DNA from: Zingiber officinale
Taxonomy: Eukaryota > Streptophyta > Magnoliopsida > Zingiberales > Zingiberaceae
NCBI RefSeq assembly: GCF_018446385.1
Contig: NC_055987.1
Coordinates: 9,695,705 to 9,759,704, forward strand
DNA length: 64,000 nt
Reading direction: 5' to 3'
The position numbers and the translations under genes are program-made. This document shows positions 11,390 to 23,697 of the stretch, one piece after another (position 1 is the first letter of the stretch; every line of letters starts with the position of its first letter). The notes beneath the pieces are model-generated. The model saw only the letters and a program-made list of their open reading frames with translations. It was not told the DNA's origin and did no database searches.

Positions 11390-12431
11390 ATCCTAAACGG
11401 TACTTTCAATGCCTAATCCACTTTCACCTCTGAAAATCATGGTCTCTCAATGCTTAATCTTTGCTATAGGTGCAAATGGGCGACTTTCCCTTTTATGGGC
11501 TTGTTTAAGCAAATTTTATAGATGTCATGATACTCTCACCAACAACACTCGTTATTAAACTGCGTTGAGAACACTTTAAGCAAAGCTTGGATCCTTAGAA
11601 GGTGCATGGATATTAAGATAAGAATGATTGTCTCCTACAGTTGGTTGAGCTCCTTAATATGGATTTAGGAACCTCATGTTCCCCACAACTTAATCTAATG
11701 GAGTCATGAGACCATTTGTTTTCATTATACATATCTATTTCTCTATTGATTGCTTTTGCGTATAGGAGAAGCTAAATTATATGACCATAGATTGGTCCAT
11801 GGCTAATTTGATGGGGCAAGCTAGCCTCTCGTGTGCTGCCTCAAAGCCCTAGCCTCCACCATGAAAGAGAAAAAAGATGAAGGATTAGGCTACAAAATAC
11901 GGGAGAAAGGTTTGAGGAGAAGATTCTCTATAATCACTGGAGGTTTCTCACATTAGCAGGAAGTGAGAGAGCATGCATGCGCTTCTGAGAAGGTGGAGAC
12001 CATCATCACCAGGAATTATGTCGAGATGGAGACCGAAGACAACAAGGCGAAGGCCACCAAGAGCAAGATCTCAAGGTATTTTTGGCATGGAGGTTCTGTG
12101 CATGATGTTTGGTTTAGCTGCGAAGGGCACCAAGAGCAAGATCTCAAGGTATTTTTGGCATGGAGGTTCTGTGCATGATGTTTGGTTTAGCTGTGCTTCC
12201 AACCAGGTTGATACATGCATGTATAGATTGTTGGATATATGTGAATAGAGAAGAGGTGGAAAGGAAAGAAGCTCTATTGTGAATAGGACTTTAATTTCAC
12301 ATTGGGAGTTTCATGACATATTGGTTGGTATAAATATTGATTCACATGTATTAATGATATGAACAAATGCATAGGGAGAGTCTCTCTCTCACGTGTGAGT
12401 GTGCAGCGGGTGCAAATCTAGGGCCAGGATT
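11390..12431. other. Unassigned sequence
   Basis: No gene is recognised here. Apart from the 73 bp duplication at 12,061-12,206 it reads as non-coding, repeat-like DNA between two retrotransposon fossils. Confidence 0.5.
12061..12206. repeat. 73 bp tandem duplication
   Basis: 'gagcaagatctcaagg' and the following ~57 bases recur once at a spacing of 73 bp (12,061 and 12,134) with almost no change, so the duplication is recent. No gene can be assigned to the open frames crossing it. Confidence 0.85.
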
Positions 12432-13925
12432 GCATTGAACTAAGTTGACTCGTGTAAGATGGGGGTACCAATGACGATGGAAAAAACATTGATGAAGAGA
12501 AGAATCTGGGGTCTGAGAGAGAGGATCGCTGAAGGTACCCACGACCCCATCTGACGCTCAAGTCAGAAGAGAGGCCGAGAAAAAAAGATGAAGAATAGTA
12601 AATGTGTGCACATAAGTAAAACTGTTGTCCAGCGCGTACCTAGCCAATGGAGATAATCTCTCTTTTTATACTATCTTTTGTAACCTCCGCAATCATAAGA
12701 CATCGGAGAATGTCAAATGTCAGGGAGGTCAGGTGAAAGATGTATGACGAGCTTCTATTGGATAGAGAAAGGTTCTGTGGTTTGTATATGGTAGAGTATT
12801 GGAATATTTCCTGAAAATAGCTATTATTCTCTAACAAGTTGTTGTGATTCCCTAATAGCATTGTCCCCCTGGGGTCCGACCGACTAAGAGGTCAACCAGG
12901 AGTAAGGTTGGGATGATGCCCAAGAGAAGGGGATTGAGCCCTAGGGTTCTGACCAGCTAAGCGGCCGACCGGGAGTAAGGCTGGGATGATTCCTAAGAGA
13001 AGGGGACTAAACCCTGGGGGTCCAGCAGGTGTAAAGACGAGCAGGATTAGATTGAGAGTCTTGCCCATGAGAAGTGAGGGGACTGAGTCTTACTGGTTCT
13101 ACCGGCTAAGAGGCCAACTGGGAGTAACGTTGGGTCGATGCCCAGGAGAAGGAGACTGAGCCTCAGGGTTCCGACTGACTAAGAGATCGATCGAGAGTAA
13201 GGTTGGGGGTGATGCCCAAGAGAAGGGAAATGAGCCATGGGGATCTGACCGATGTAAAGCCGACCGGGAGTAAGGCTGGGGTGGTGCCCAGGAGAAGGGG
13301 ACTGAGCCTTGGGGTTCGATCGACATAAAGATGGTCGAGATTAGATTGGGAGCCTTTCCCATGAGAAGTAAGGGGACTAAGCCCTGGGGGTCTGACTGGC
13401 GTAAAGCCGACTGAGATTAGACTAGGAGTCTTGCCCATGAGAAGTGAGGGGGCTGAGCCTTGAGGGTCCGACCAGCTTAAAGCTGGTCGGGATTAGATTG
13501 TGAGGCTTGCCCATGAGAAGTTAGGGGACTAAGCCCTATGAGTCCGACCGATGTAAAGTCGGTCGGGATTAGATTAGGAGCCTTGCCCATGAGAAGTGAG
13601 GGGATTGTACCCTGGGGTCCGACTGGCGTAAAATTACCCTGGATTAGATTGGGATCCTCACCCATGAGAAGTGATGAGATTGATCCTTGGGAGGTCCGAT
13701 CTGCGTAAAGCTAGCGGGGATTAGATTGGGAGTCTTGCCCATGAGAAGTAAGGGGACTGAGCCCTAGGTGTCCAACCAGAGTAAAGACAGTCGAGCGTAA
13801 AGGAGTGGACTGCTTGGACACATAGTCCTTAACCCTGATGTCACCTCCTAACTTTTGATCGTTATGTCATCTTGACTATTATCTCCGCCCTATCACCAGG
13901 GGCATCCGCTATTTCTCATATCACA
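12432..13925 (-). repeat. 3' LTR with internal tandem repeats
   Basis: The start TGTGATATG (minus strand, 13,925) directly follows a purine tract. 12,880-13,790 is an array of about 76 bp units sharing 'gagaagtgaggggactgagcc' and 'gaccgggattagattggga'. The block 12,450-12,600 plus the array recur at 22,540-23,697, which identifies the pair as LTRs. The outer edge near 12,432 is approximate. Confidence 0.6.
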
Positions 13926-14379
13926 AGTCTCCCCTTCAAGTCTATTTGAAGGAGGCTCATGTCTGACTTACTATATCTTAGTTTGTTCATTATCTTGCTA
14001 TTTAGACAGGCGGGAGCTGCTCGTATGTTGCCGACCGAGCTGGATAGATTGCAAACGTCATAAAGGCAAGAAAAGAACCCCGTGATGGTGTGCCTCTTCG
14101 CCTCTTGCTCTCATCATAACTATCGCTCCTTTCCAATACCACCATGTGTCTATCCGCTTTACATTTCCCAAGCAATATAGTCAACGTGCAACTTTTTATG
14201 ACGGTTCAACTACCCTTGATCCAATGGTTCTAAGAGGCGGCTCTTCTCTCAATGGGAGCATATGGTGTGTCTAATGATCATTCTTTTAAAAAGGGGCCTT
14301 GCCCCTGACTCCTAACACCCGCCTCTCCTTTATCCTTGTTGTGTTTCTTCCTTATCTTTCGACGAATCCCTCAATGTAG

Positions 14380-14900
14380 TAGAGTCAAAATCTCATTCGG
14401 GCCCTAATGCGAAACACCGAACTCAACTACTCGCTGAGAAGGAGGAATCCTTAGTGGAGGCATTGCAAGCCCTAAATCTCCATCACTCAAACCAGAAGGA
14501 ACTCGAGGCATGTCTATTTGCTACCTAGTCTAAAGTCCGAGTTGAGCTTGCCATGAAGAAAAAAACCTATATGGACTTAGCGCAAAGGACTACAAAACTA
14601 TTTGACCTAAAAATGACACATGTTTCTGCGATCTCCCGCATGACTAGGAAGGCAAAGGCAAAGGATATAACAATACTGTAGCAACAGCAGGAGTTGGACC
14701 TATGAGCGATCGAGCTAATCTCCCTACAAGCTGAATTATAAAGAACCAAATCTGAGCTAGCGTCTTCCTTGTAGGTCTACAAGGGTGAGTCAAACAAATG
14801 TTTGAAGACAGGGTGAGCGACCTATTTCTGTTCAGAATGTAGTTCAGCTATATGCTAGTCCCTGGAGTTAGAGGAGCACTCTGGAACCCCTGCGAGGAAG
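14380..14900 (+). other. Remnant of Tat antisense ORF
   Basis: The plus strand holds a broken, charged, coiled-coil-like coding remnant (leucine, glutamate and lysine codons) in the position and orientation of the antisense ORF of the two other Tat elements, on the inner side of the LTR and purine tract. No significant motif is left; the assignment rests mostly on position. Confidence 0.4.
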
Positions 14901-15164
14901 GACGCCTAACGATTGATCCACCTGATGAATTTTTTGGATCATGAAAGAATTGTAGGAGAGAAACTAGAAGTTACCTTTCCTGGGTTTGATTAATTAGACT
15001 ATCTTTGTATTGTGTGCTTGTTGATGGAATATTCTCTTCCGTGTCAGCTTATTATTCTTAATTGCCGCTTTGTTTACTCTTTTCTTCTCTATAGAAAAAT
15101 GATTAAGTCTCACGTTCGGTCGTTAATCAAATTGTGAGTTAGGGATGTGGTGTTGAAGGATTAC

Positions 15165-18100
15165 TGTTACACCCCAAAGGAGTGTCTGCCCAACAAAAGG
15201 AGAGAATCTCTCCCCTTATGACAATATATAGAACCTGAATACAATGCCATAAGAAAGTATAAGTATAGTGTCTACAGTCCACACAGCTGGAATAAAAACA
15301 TAACCATGCAAGATAATAATACACAACCCACTTGGCTAGAATCAAACATAGTAGAAGACATAAGGTAAAACATATAAACCAAAATAACTGACTGCGAGCT
15401 GGCCTGGCTTGACACAACAACTTCAAAGTAAATACAAGAAGCCACATGGATAAACTTCAAGTCCAAATCGAATCAATACAATTCCAAGTCTACAAATTCA
15501 AAACATAAATAAAGCAAAAAATAAAATTAGAAAATCGTCCTTGGATATGACATGGGACTGACATGCAGGATTTTTAAGCGACACAACACATCCTCCTCTA
15601 ACCTATAAATAAAGGGAAATCAAGGGGTAGTGAGTACAAAATACTCAATAAGTATAAGAATATAATGCATGATACTATATATATAAAGAAATCAAAGGAA
15701 ATACAATCTCAGGTAAAATACTTACCATAAGAGTAAGAGCACCAATATAATTATCTGCTAACCAAAAGTCTAACCAACAACATAAAACTCCACTAACCTT
15801 CTCAACCCGGTATAACAAATAAAAATGGAGTACATACAGTACATCCAAACCGACATAAACAAATTAATGATCGACATATAGCAAGCATATAACAAGTCAT
15901 GACTAGTGTAACAATATGCTATCGTGAATAGGTCTCATGGGCAGTCAAGGTATATAAATAGTCACTGTCCGTGGCAGAACGCTCTACCACGAATGGTCCC
16001 ATGAGTGGACAGGATGAGGTAGCATTCTAGCTCCTCGGCTACTAACTGTAGGAGAATGCTCTACCATGACTGGTCCCGTGGGCAATCTGGGTAAGTAACC
16101 AACCACTACCCGTGGGAGAATGCTCTACCACGGATGATCCCATGGGTGGACAGAATGAGGTAGCTATCTAGCTTCTCAACTATTGACTACAGGAGAACGC
16201 TCTACAATAGATAATCCCATGGGTAGTCAGGATAAGTAACCAGTTACTATCTGCGAGAGAATGCTCTACGATGGATGGTCTCATGGGCATACAAGATAAG
16301 CAACCAGTCACTGTTTGCAGGAGAACGTTCTACCTCGGATAGTCCCATGGGTAGATAAGATGGATAAGTGTACAAACCAAAAATGATAAGTAAGCAGTGG
16401 CAATCAACTCCAAGTGTAGACTCTACTAGCTACACCATGGTATGCCCTCTCTAGCAAATAGTTAACATCCCAAACAACTAACAAGGGATCAAGTAGAATA
16501 CTTAGCTATCTAGCTATGATCAACGTGCGATAGATCCATAATACTATTTACTCTAATGGGTAGTTCAAATGCATAGACATGCAATAAGTGACAGGTCTAA
16601 CGGCATGTGCCTAAGTACCCCAACAATCTCAACCAAGGAAAATGCTAGTCCTCTAATCATAATATCTCATCTAATATAATACTCTATAAGTACACTTCAG
16701 TGTAACCTCACTAGCATATAGGCATGAGCCTGAGTAATAATTAAAAGTATAATATGATACTCGATACCCTATACTACGGTATAATCTTACTAAAATATAG
16801 GTATGAGCCTACAAAATCAATAAGGTTTAGTAGGATATTCGATATCCTACCCTACAGTATCACTACATAAAGATACAAGTATAAATAGCATGGATATTAA
16901 TGAGACTATATGAATATCAAATAGATCAAACTAAGTACAAATACTTAAGTATTAACTCAAGACATAACTAGAATGGAGCCAGGGTAAGTAAGTAAATACT
17001 ACCTAATCAATATATAAGCAAATATAATCATGCACTAAGATCAAAAATCTAAAGAAGACAAGCAGGAACTATCCGCCTTTATATGTACTCCATGCTAAAA
17101 CTATCAGTATATCAAAATGTTCGTCTCGCATCAGAGTCCTACAACATAATGTATGGTTTAACTAATTATGTTATGCTTCAACATGCTAAACCAAATTTCA
17201 AAACTAATTAGGTCATACCCTAATCGAATAATAATCAATTAACCCTAATTCATGATTAACTCCAATTAATATCGATTCCTTGATTGAATTAGGTCTAACC
17301 AACATCAACCCTAATTAATTCATCTTCTTTATTAGATTAAGTTTAACCCTCAATTACCCCTAAACATTCCATAATCTTCAATTGACTGATCATTTAATCC
17401 ATGAGTTAAATCAATTCTTGATTATCATAAATCAGTTAACCCATTACCAATTGATTATTCATCCCCTAATCCCCCATTAGTTGAACAACTAATCATCATC
17501 AACTGCTATCGTGAAATGACCTTGTTAATTGGAACCAACAAAATTTAAACAACCTTTTAATTCAACCAACTTATCAATGAAATGGTTAATACCTTCCTAA
17601 ATCACTAATAGATTTATCCTCATGTATTACTGTAGGTTTTTCATAACATTTGAATGAACCGAGCATAGGGAATAAAGGGATTTCATTACCTATGGTTTCT
17701 TCTCCGATGGCAATGCACAGATGGAGGTCACTAGCGATGGCATAGCTATCAGTGGTGGCTCACGGCCAGAGGAGTGGTCGACCACAGAGAGAGTGCCTAA
17801 TCTGTCCGAAATAGGATCCAAAGGTGAGAGGTGTGTCCGAGATGATTGGAACAGTGGCAACCCTCCTTGGTGCCTGGTTGATGCTCAGCTTCCCAACGAG
17901 GAGCGGTTCGAATCGACAGTGGCTTGGGAGGGCCGACGACTCATGGGATTGGTTGCGTTAGTAAGGACAACAATGCATGAGGATGGCGATGTCAACCAAA
18001 GCAATGACGACGGGGACGTCACACGGACACAGTGTAATGCTAAGTCAAGGGAGAGGGGTGACTACTAAGGAGGATCACAGAGAGGATCGGCCAAGGCTAC

Positions 18101-18330
18101 ACTGGCAGTCGGGTGTGCATGGTGGCGTGCACGGCGTCGCCGAGAGAGAAATCGTTAGCAGCATGAGTTAGGAGAAGAGATGAGAAATCGAAAAAAAAAA
18201 TAAGTGGAAAAAACCTAGGTTTCCACTTATATACCTTAGGTTAATTAATCAAAAACTTATATTAATTATATTAAATAGCTCCCTTTTAAGTGATAATCCA
18301 AACAGGATTTCCCTAAGTCAATAGATATAT
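15165..18330 (-). mobile_element. LTR-like insert (gypsy, possibly Tekay/Del)
   Basis: The block begins 'tgttacacccc' at 15,165. On the minus strand it carries a TATA motif near 18,230 (tatataagtgg) followed by a GC-rich leader-like stretch (18,190-17,700), and then a long AT-rich tract. No gag or pol is seen. A long solo LTR of a Tekay/Del-like gypsy element is the likeliest reading. I could not find a target duplication, and the right edge is uncertain. Confidence 0.4.
15950..16370. repeat. Degenerate tandem repeat, about 75 bp unit
   Basis: About six diverged copies of a unit containing 'gagaacgctctaccacggatggtcccatgg' variants followed by a 'gataagtaaccagtcact'-type block. The array is inside the LTR-like insert. 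Confidence 0.75.
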
Positions 18331-18351
18331 CATCTTAAAACATCTCATATA

Positions 18352-20045
18352 TAAGAGTCGGATAGAGCAACTGTAGAGATAAGAGTTGGGCATAATGACT
18401 GTTGAGATAAGATCCGGGCAGAGTGGCTATAGAGATAAGAGCTGGCCAGACTGACTATAGAGATAAAAGTCAGGCAGAGCAACTATAGAGATAAGAGCCA
18501 GGCAGAGCAGCTGTAGAGATAAGAGTCCGGCAGAGTAGCTATAGAGATAAGAGACGGATGGATTTTAATCCTAACTAGGAAGTTATAGGCGTGAGAGCCC
18601 TGCTTGCTTATAACTCATACTAGGGCAATAGTCTGGAATCTAACCAGACGGTCGTTGTCACGCGAGAGCCCTACTCGCTTATAACTCTCTTGGGGTGAGA
18701 TTCTAGAATTCTACCGGACAGTCATTGGGATACGAGAGTCTTGCTCGCTTATAACTCACACTGGGGCAAGAGTCAGGAATCTGACCGGACGATCATTGGA
18801 ATGCGAGAGCTTTGCTCACTTATAACTTGCACTAGGGTGAGAGTCTAGATCCGACCGGATGGTCATTAGGACTTGAGAGCCTTGCTCGATTATAACTCAT
18901 ACTAGGTTAAGAATATGGAATCTGATCGGATGGTCATTGGAACATGAGAGCCTTGCTCGCTTATAACTCACATAGGGTTAAGAATCTAGAATCTGACCGG
19001 ATAGTCATTGGGAGGCAGAGCCTTGCTCGCTTATAACTTTCACAGGGGTGAGAGTTTAGAATCTGATCGAATGGTTATTGGGACACGAGAGCCCTGCTCG
19101 CTTATATCTTGCACAGTGGAGAGAGTTGGAATCCGATCGGATGATCATTGGGATGCAAGAGCCTTGGTCACTTATAACTCACACTAGGGTGAGAGTCTGA
19201 AATCTGACTGGATGATCATTGGGATGCGAGAGCCTTGCTTGATTATAACTCACACTGGGTGAGAGTCTGGAATCTGGCCTGATGGTCATTAGAAAGTGAG
19301 AGTCCTGCTTCTTATAACTCGCACAGGGGTGAGAGTTTGGAATTCAACTGGATGGTTGTTGAAATACAAAAGTCTTGCTCACTTATAACTCACACTGGGA
19401 TGAGAGTCTGAAATCTGACCGGGCGATCATTAGGATGCGAGAGCATTACTCACTTATAACTCGCACAAGGGCGAGACTGATGATCATTGGGACATAAGAG
19501 TCTTTCTCCCTTATAACTCACACAGGGGAGAGAGTATAGAATCCAACCGGATGGTCGTTGGGATGAAAGAGCGCTGCTCGCTTATAACTTGTATAGGGGT
19601 GAGACACTGGAATCCAATTGGAAGGTTGTTGGGATGCGAGAGTCTTGCTCATTTATAACTCACACTGGGGCAAGAGTCTAAAATTTTATTGGACGGTAAT
19701 TGGAAAGCGAGAACCTTACTCGCTTATAACTCGCACTGGGACTAGAGTTTGGAATTTGACCGAATGCTCATTAGGATGTGAGAGCCTGTTCACTTATAAC
19801 GTACATAGGAGCGAGAGTTTGGAATTCAACCGGATGGCCGTTGGGATGCGAGAGCTTTGCTCACTTATAACTCGCACTAGGGCGAGAGTCTAGAATCAGA
19901 CAAGATGGTCATTGGGATGCAAGAGCCTTGCTCATTTATAACTCGCACAGGGGCGAGAGTCTGAAATCTGACAGGATGGTCATTGGGATGTGAGAGTCTT
20001 GCTTGCTTATAACTTGCATTGGGTCGAGAGTCTAGAATATGTTCA
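18352..20045. repeat. Two adjacent tandem arrays (about 31 bp, then about 76 bp)
   Basis: 18,352-18,552 has about seven copies of a unit of about 31 bp around 'agagataagag'. 18,560-20,045 has about 19 copies of a unit of about 76 bp around 'gcttataactcgcactggg' and 'gaccggatggtcattggga'. In the decayed Tat element this array takes the place that the 63 bp and 58-64 bp arrays hold in the other two Tat elements, between the sense genes and the antisense ORF. Confidence 0.85.
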
Positions 20046-20299
20046 TTAGATAAAATTTAATACAGATAGAGAATGCTCCTCAATTATAGTAAGGCTAGAG
20101 GTATTTCGCGCTCCCTAGGAGATCTAGCTTTTCACCTTTAATATTTTAGACCCAAGCCCCTTGAGGATTTTCTATGGTCCATCCTCATGGGGTATCAGCT
20201 TAGCTACATCTTTGACCAACACTATACAACTTTCCGATCGAGTACAGGACATGTCTACAGAATGTCCCAGACGGCAGCATTTCCCTGGTTCTCCTCCTC

Positions 20300-21400
20300 C
20301 CAAGTTTCCCTCATTTCCTTTCCTCTACCGCTTGACGAGCCACCCAGATCTTCTTTCCCTTGAGGTGGATTAGTCAGTTGGGTAGAGATGTTAGGGATGC
20401 TGGCCTACTGTCTCAGAAGTTGAGGCATGATTTCGGTTGGAGGCAGGCCTAGTTCGGTTGCATGGTGAGAATCCTGAGCGAACTGGAGACAATTTCCTGT
20501 GTCATGAGTGTGAGATCGATGGTAAGTGTAGTATCGGGCCTCCCATGGGGCAGACTAGTTGACAGGAGCTTGAATAACCCTGACCCATTGTACCACCCCT
20601 TCTTCTTGAACCAACGGAATATTAGGCCGAGGATCCTTAGGACAGATAGGAGGCAGTGGTGGCCTCCTCTCCGCCCGATCGGTTGGAGCGGGGGTCTTTA
20701 TTTCTTTCTTCTGGGAGGCTTGAGGTTCCTATGTATTAATGTATTTGGCCACTTTCCCTAGCAAATTGTCAAAGTCTTTTGCGGGTTTTCGGATGAGGGC
20801 TCGAAAGAAATCTCACTCTAACATGCCTTGAGAAAAGGTGCTTATTAATATCTAAAGGTGGGGGAGGGGATGTCCAGCATCACTTGATTGAAACGCTTGA
20901 TGTATGCTCTCAAGAGCTCTGTAGCCTCTTGCTTGAGAGCAAATAGACTATGATTAATCTTCTGATATCTCCTACTACTGGCAAAATGATGCAGGAAGAC
21001 GTTTTTGAATTCTTTGAAGCAGGAGATAGACTCGATTGGCAGTATGTCGAATCATCTTAGTGTCGAGCCAGAAAGAGTTGTCAAAAACACTTGAAATTTT
21101 ATGGCATCGCCATATTGGTGCAGAAGAGCAACGTTCTCAAATTTTTAGAGATGATCGTCTGGGTCATTGCTACCTCTATACTCTTCAATGGATAAGGGCT
21201 TAAAACCCTAGGAAGTGTCTTGTCTATCACTTCCTGGGAGAAAGGAACGTTGATTTATTTAGACGTCTCCTGAATGGCTAGGCCTTTTCCCCTCTTCAGG
21301 ACCCTAGAGGGCAAGTTCTTGACCAAGGAGGCTTGAGATTGCTCCATTCTATTGCCACCCTCCCCAGAGACTCGATACAATGCCCGGGGGAAGTCACATG
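20300..21400 (-). other. gag remnant of Tat-type element
   Basis: The minus strand around 20,880-21,180 resembles the gag region of the fuller element (47,050-47,400): matching blocks include 'cttgattgaaacgcttgatgtatgctc' against 'cttggttgaatcgctggatgtaagctc', and 'gcctcttgcttgagagcaaa' against 'gcctcttgcttgatggcgaa'. It is a fossil and not an intact reading frame. Confidence 0.7.
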
Positions 21401-21408
21401 ATCGATTC

Positions 21409-22291
21409 TGTTGGACCGCCTTGGCCGGCTAGAAGGGAGGTTGAATAGCCCTAAAAAATAAACATAAAATGTCATTCTCGAACTTATAACTTAAACACTT
21501 GCATAAAATTGAAAGCAATAAACTAAAAGAAGAGGCTCACAGACTTGACTTGGTTACAACCGAGAAGGTTGTTAATCCAAGCAGTGAATCACATTCTAAA
21601 AAGATCTCCTTCAGGCGAAGAAGCCTCTTACAGTAGTGAAAGCGCAAAAGAGAAGCTAAACTAGAAATGGAAGTTCACAAGTGTTGTATTATTAATTCTT
21701 GTTCTGATATGAAGCTTCTGGACCAAGGTTATATTTATAGCCTTAGTCAGAGTGTCTGGAAGGGTTCCAGGCACCTGAGAGGGGACAAAACTTTATCCCC
21801 GATGCAACGATCAACGTCCACGTTGATATTGATAAATTTGAGGTTCCAGGCGCCCGGAAGGGTTCTAGCTGCCCGGACCCTTAAAGTCAACCTCGTTGAA
21901 CTTTTCGGTCCGGGCTCTCTACTCCGGTTCAGCTCGCCTTGATCCGGGTCTTCCGCTCCGGCTCCGCTCGCTTGGGTGATCTCGTCCATCCGAAAATGGG
22001 CTCACTCGAACCCAACTTCCGGCCTTCTCGAGCAACCTTCCGCTCCGACTTCTCATCCCTCGGAAACGTCGCGCGCCTCCTTCTCATCCGCTCGCGTACT
22101 CTTCCGCAACACCTCATCTCTCAGGCGCAGCGAGCTCATTGGCTCTCTCCCGTGTCGTCCTTCTCGCTAGCTGCGTCTTTTGCTCGACTCTCTATGCTCC
22201 TAAGCTCCTACACACTTAGACACAAGGTTAAAACATCATAGAACCTAACTTAACTTGTTGATCACATTAAAACAACCTTGGGATTCCAACA
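21409..22291 (-). mobile_element. Copia solo LTR, 883 bp
   Basis: The ends are TGTTGG...CCAACA with an exact 5 bp duplication GATTC on both sides (21,404-21,408 and 22,292-22,296). On the minus strand it shares long blocks with the LTR starting at 58,746 (for example 'gacgcagctagcgagaagga'), so it is a related copia family. A TATA motif (tataaatata, about 21,732-21,741) lies downstream of a GGCGCC-type dyad region. No internal coding region is present. Confidence 0.85.
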
Positions 22292-22518
22292 GATTCCTCT
22301 TAGGCCTTCCGTCTGAGGTGGAGGACCTATCCTTCAAAGCCACAGGTGTGCAGCGCGGATGAGAATCTATAGTCTATTTTTCTGAAGTCGATCGCATCTT
22401 GGTCTCCTTGAATAATTCATATTCCTTGAGCATCATAGTGATGTTGATTTTACTAGTATTCTCCCATTTCACATTCTGAAGCAGGTGCATATGTTCCCAT
22501 ATATGACACTAAATTTGA

Positions 22519-23697
22519 TTTCATCTGGAAACTGAGTCACATGGGGGTACCGGTGATGATGGCAAGAATGTTGATGAAGAGAGGAATCTAAGGCCTGGGA
22601 GAGAGGATCGCTGATGGTACCCACGACCCTGCAAATGCCACAAACCAAGCACCCGAAAGTTAGAACAAGAACTAGGAAGAGGTCTTTGGCACAGGCCCTT
22701 TGATGCTCAAGTCAAAAGAGAGGTCGAGTGAAAAAAAGATGAAGAATAGTAAATGTGTGCGTGTAACTAAGACTACTATCTAACATGTACCTAGCCAACG
22801 AAGAGGACCTCTCTGTCTTTTGTAACCTCCGCAATCATAAGACATCAGAGAATGTTGAATGTCAGGGTGTGTCGGGTGAAAGAATACGACGAGCTTCCAT
22901 TGGGTAGAGGAAGGTTCCGCGATTTGTAGGTGGCAAAGTATTAGAATATTCCCTAATGAATAGCTATTATTCTTTGGCAAGTTATTACGATTCCCTGATA
23001 ATGTTGTCCCCTTGGAAGTCCGACCGGTAAAGATGTCAACTAGGAGTAAGGCTGGGATGATGCCTAGCAGAAGGGGACTAAGCCTTGGGTTTCTGACCGG
23101 CTAAGAGGTCGATCGGGAGTAAGGCTGAGACGATGCCCAAGAGAAGGGGACCGAGCCTTGGGGGTCTGACTGACGTTAAGTCAGCCTGGATTATATTGGG
23201 AGCCTTGCTCATGAGAAGTGAGGGGACTGAGCCCTAGGGGTTCAACCAACTAAGAGGTCGACCGGGAGTAAGGTTAGGATGATGCACCAAGAGAAGGGGA
23301 CTGAGCCTTGGGGTTCCGACTGACTAATAGATCGACCGGGAATAAGGTTGGGTGGTGCCCAAGAGAAGGGGACTGAGCCTTGGGGGTCCGACTGACGTAA
23401 ATCCTATAGGGAGTAAGGCTGGGGCGGTGCCCATGAGATGGGGACTAAGCCCTAGGGTCCGACTAATGTAAAGTTGGCCGGAATTAGATTGAGAGTCTTG
23501 CCCATGAGAAGTGAGAGAACTAAGTCCTAGAGGTCCGGCCGACATAAAGTCGATCGGGATTAGATTGGGGTCTTGCCTATAAGAAGTGAGAGGACTAAGC
23601 CCTAAAGTCTAATCAGTGTAAAGCCGACCGGGATTAGATTGGGAGTGTTGCCCATGAGAAGTAAGGGGACTGAGCCTTGAGGTCTAATGATGTGTGT
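22519..23697 (-). repeat. 5' LTR of the decayed Tat element (partial)
   Basis: This repeats the 12,440-13,790 sequence, including the array of about 76 bp units (22,990-23,690). It breaks off near 23,697 where unrelated sequence begins, so its outer end is missing or displaced. Confidence 0.6.

Larger units (their letters stand above)
12432..23697 (-). mobile_element. Decayed Tat-type gypsy element, pol not seen
   Basis: Matching LTR regions lie at about 12,432-13,925 and 22,519-23,697. Reading on the minus strand: 5' LTR, a degenerate PBS-like site (about 22,500-22,518), gag remains (about 20,300-21,400), a long tandem array (18,352-20,045), a remnant of the antisense ORF (about 14,380-14,900, plus), a purine tract (13,926-13,940) and the 3' LTR. 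A copia solo LTR (21,409-22,291) and another LTR-like insert (about 15,165-18,330) sit inside it. I find no reverse transcriptase or integrase, so it looks non-autonomous or internally deleted. It is heavily broken and old. Confidence 0.65.

Noticed and set aside
17721-18171. 115-codon and 64-codon plus-strand frames
   Set aside because: They lie antisense to the GC-rich leader of an LTR-like insert and have no recognisable domain.
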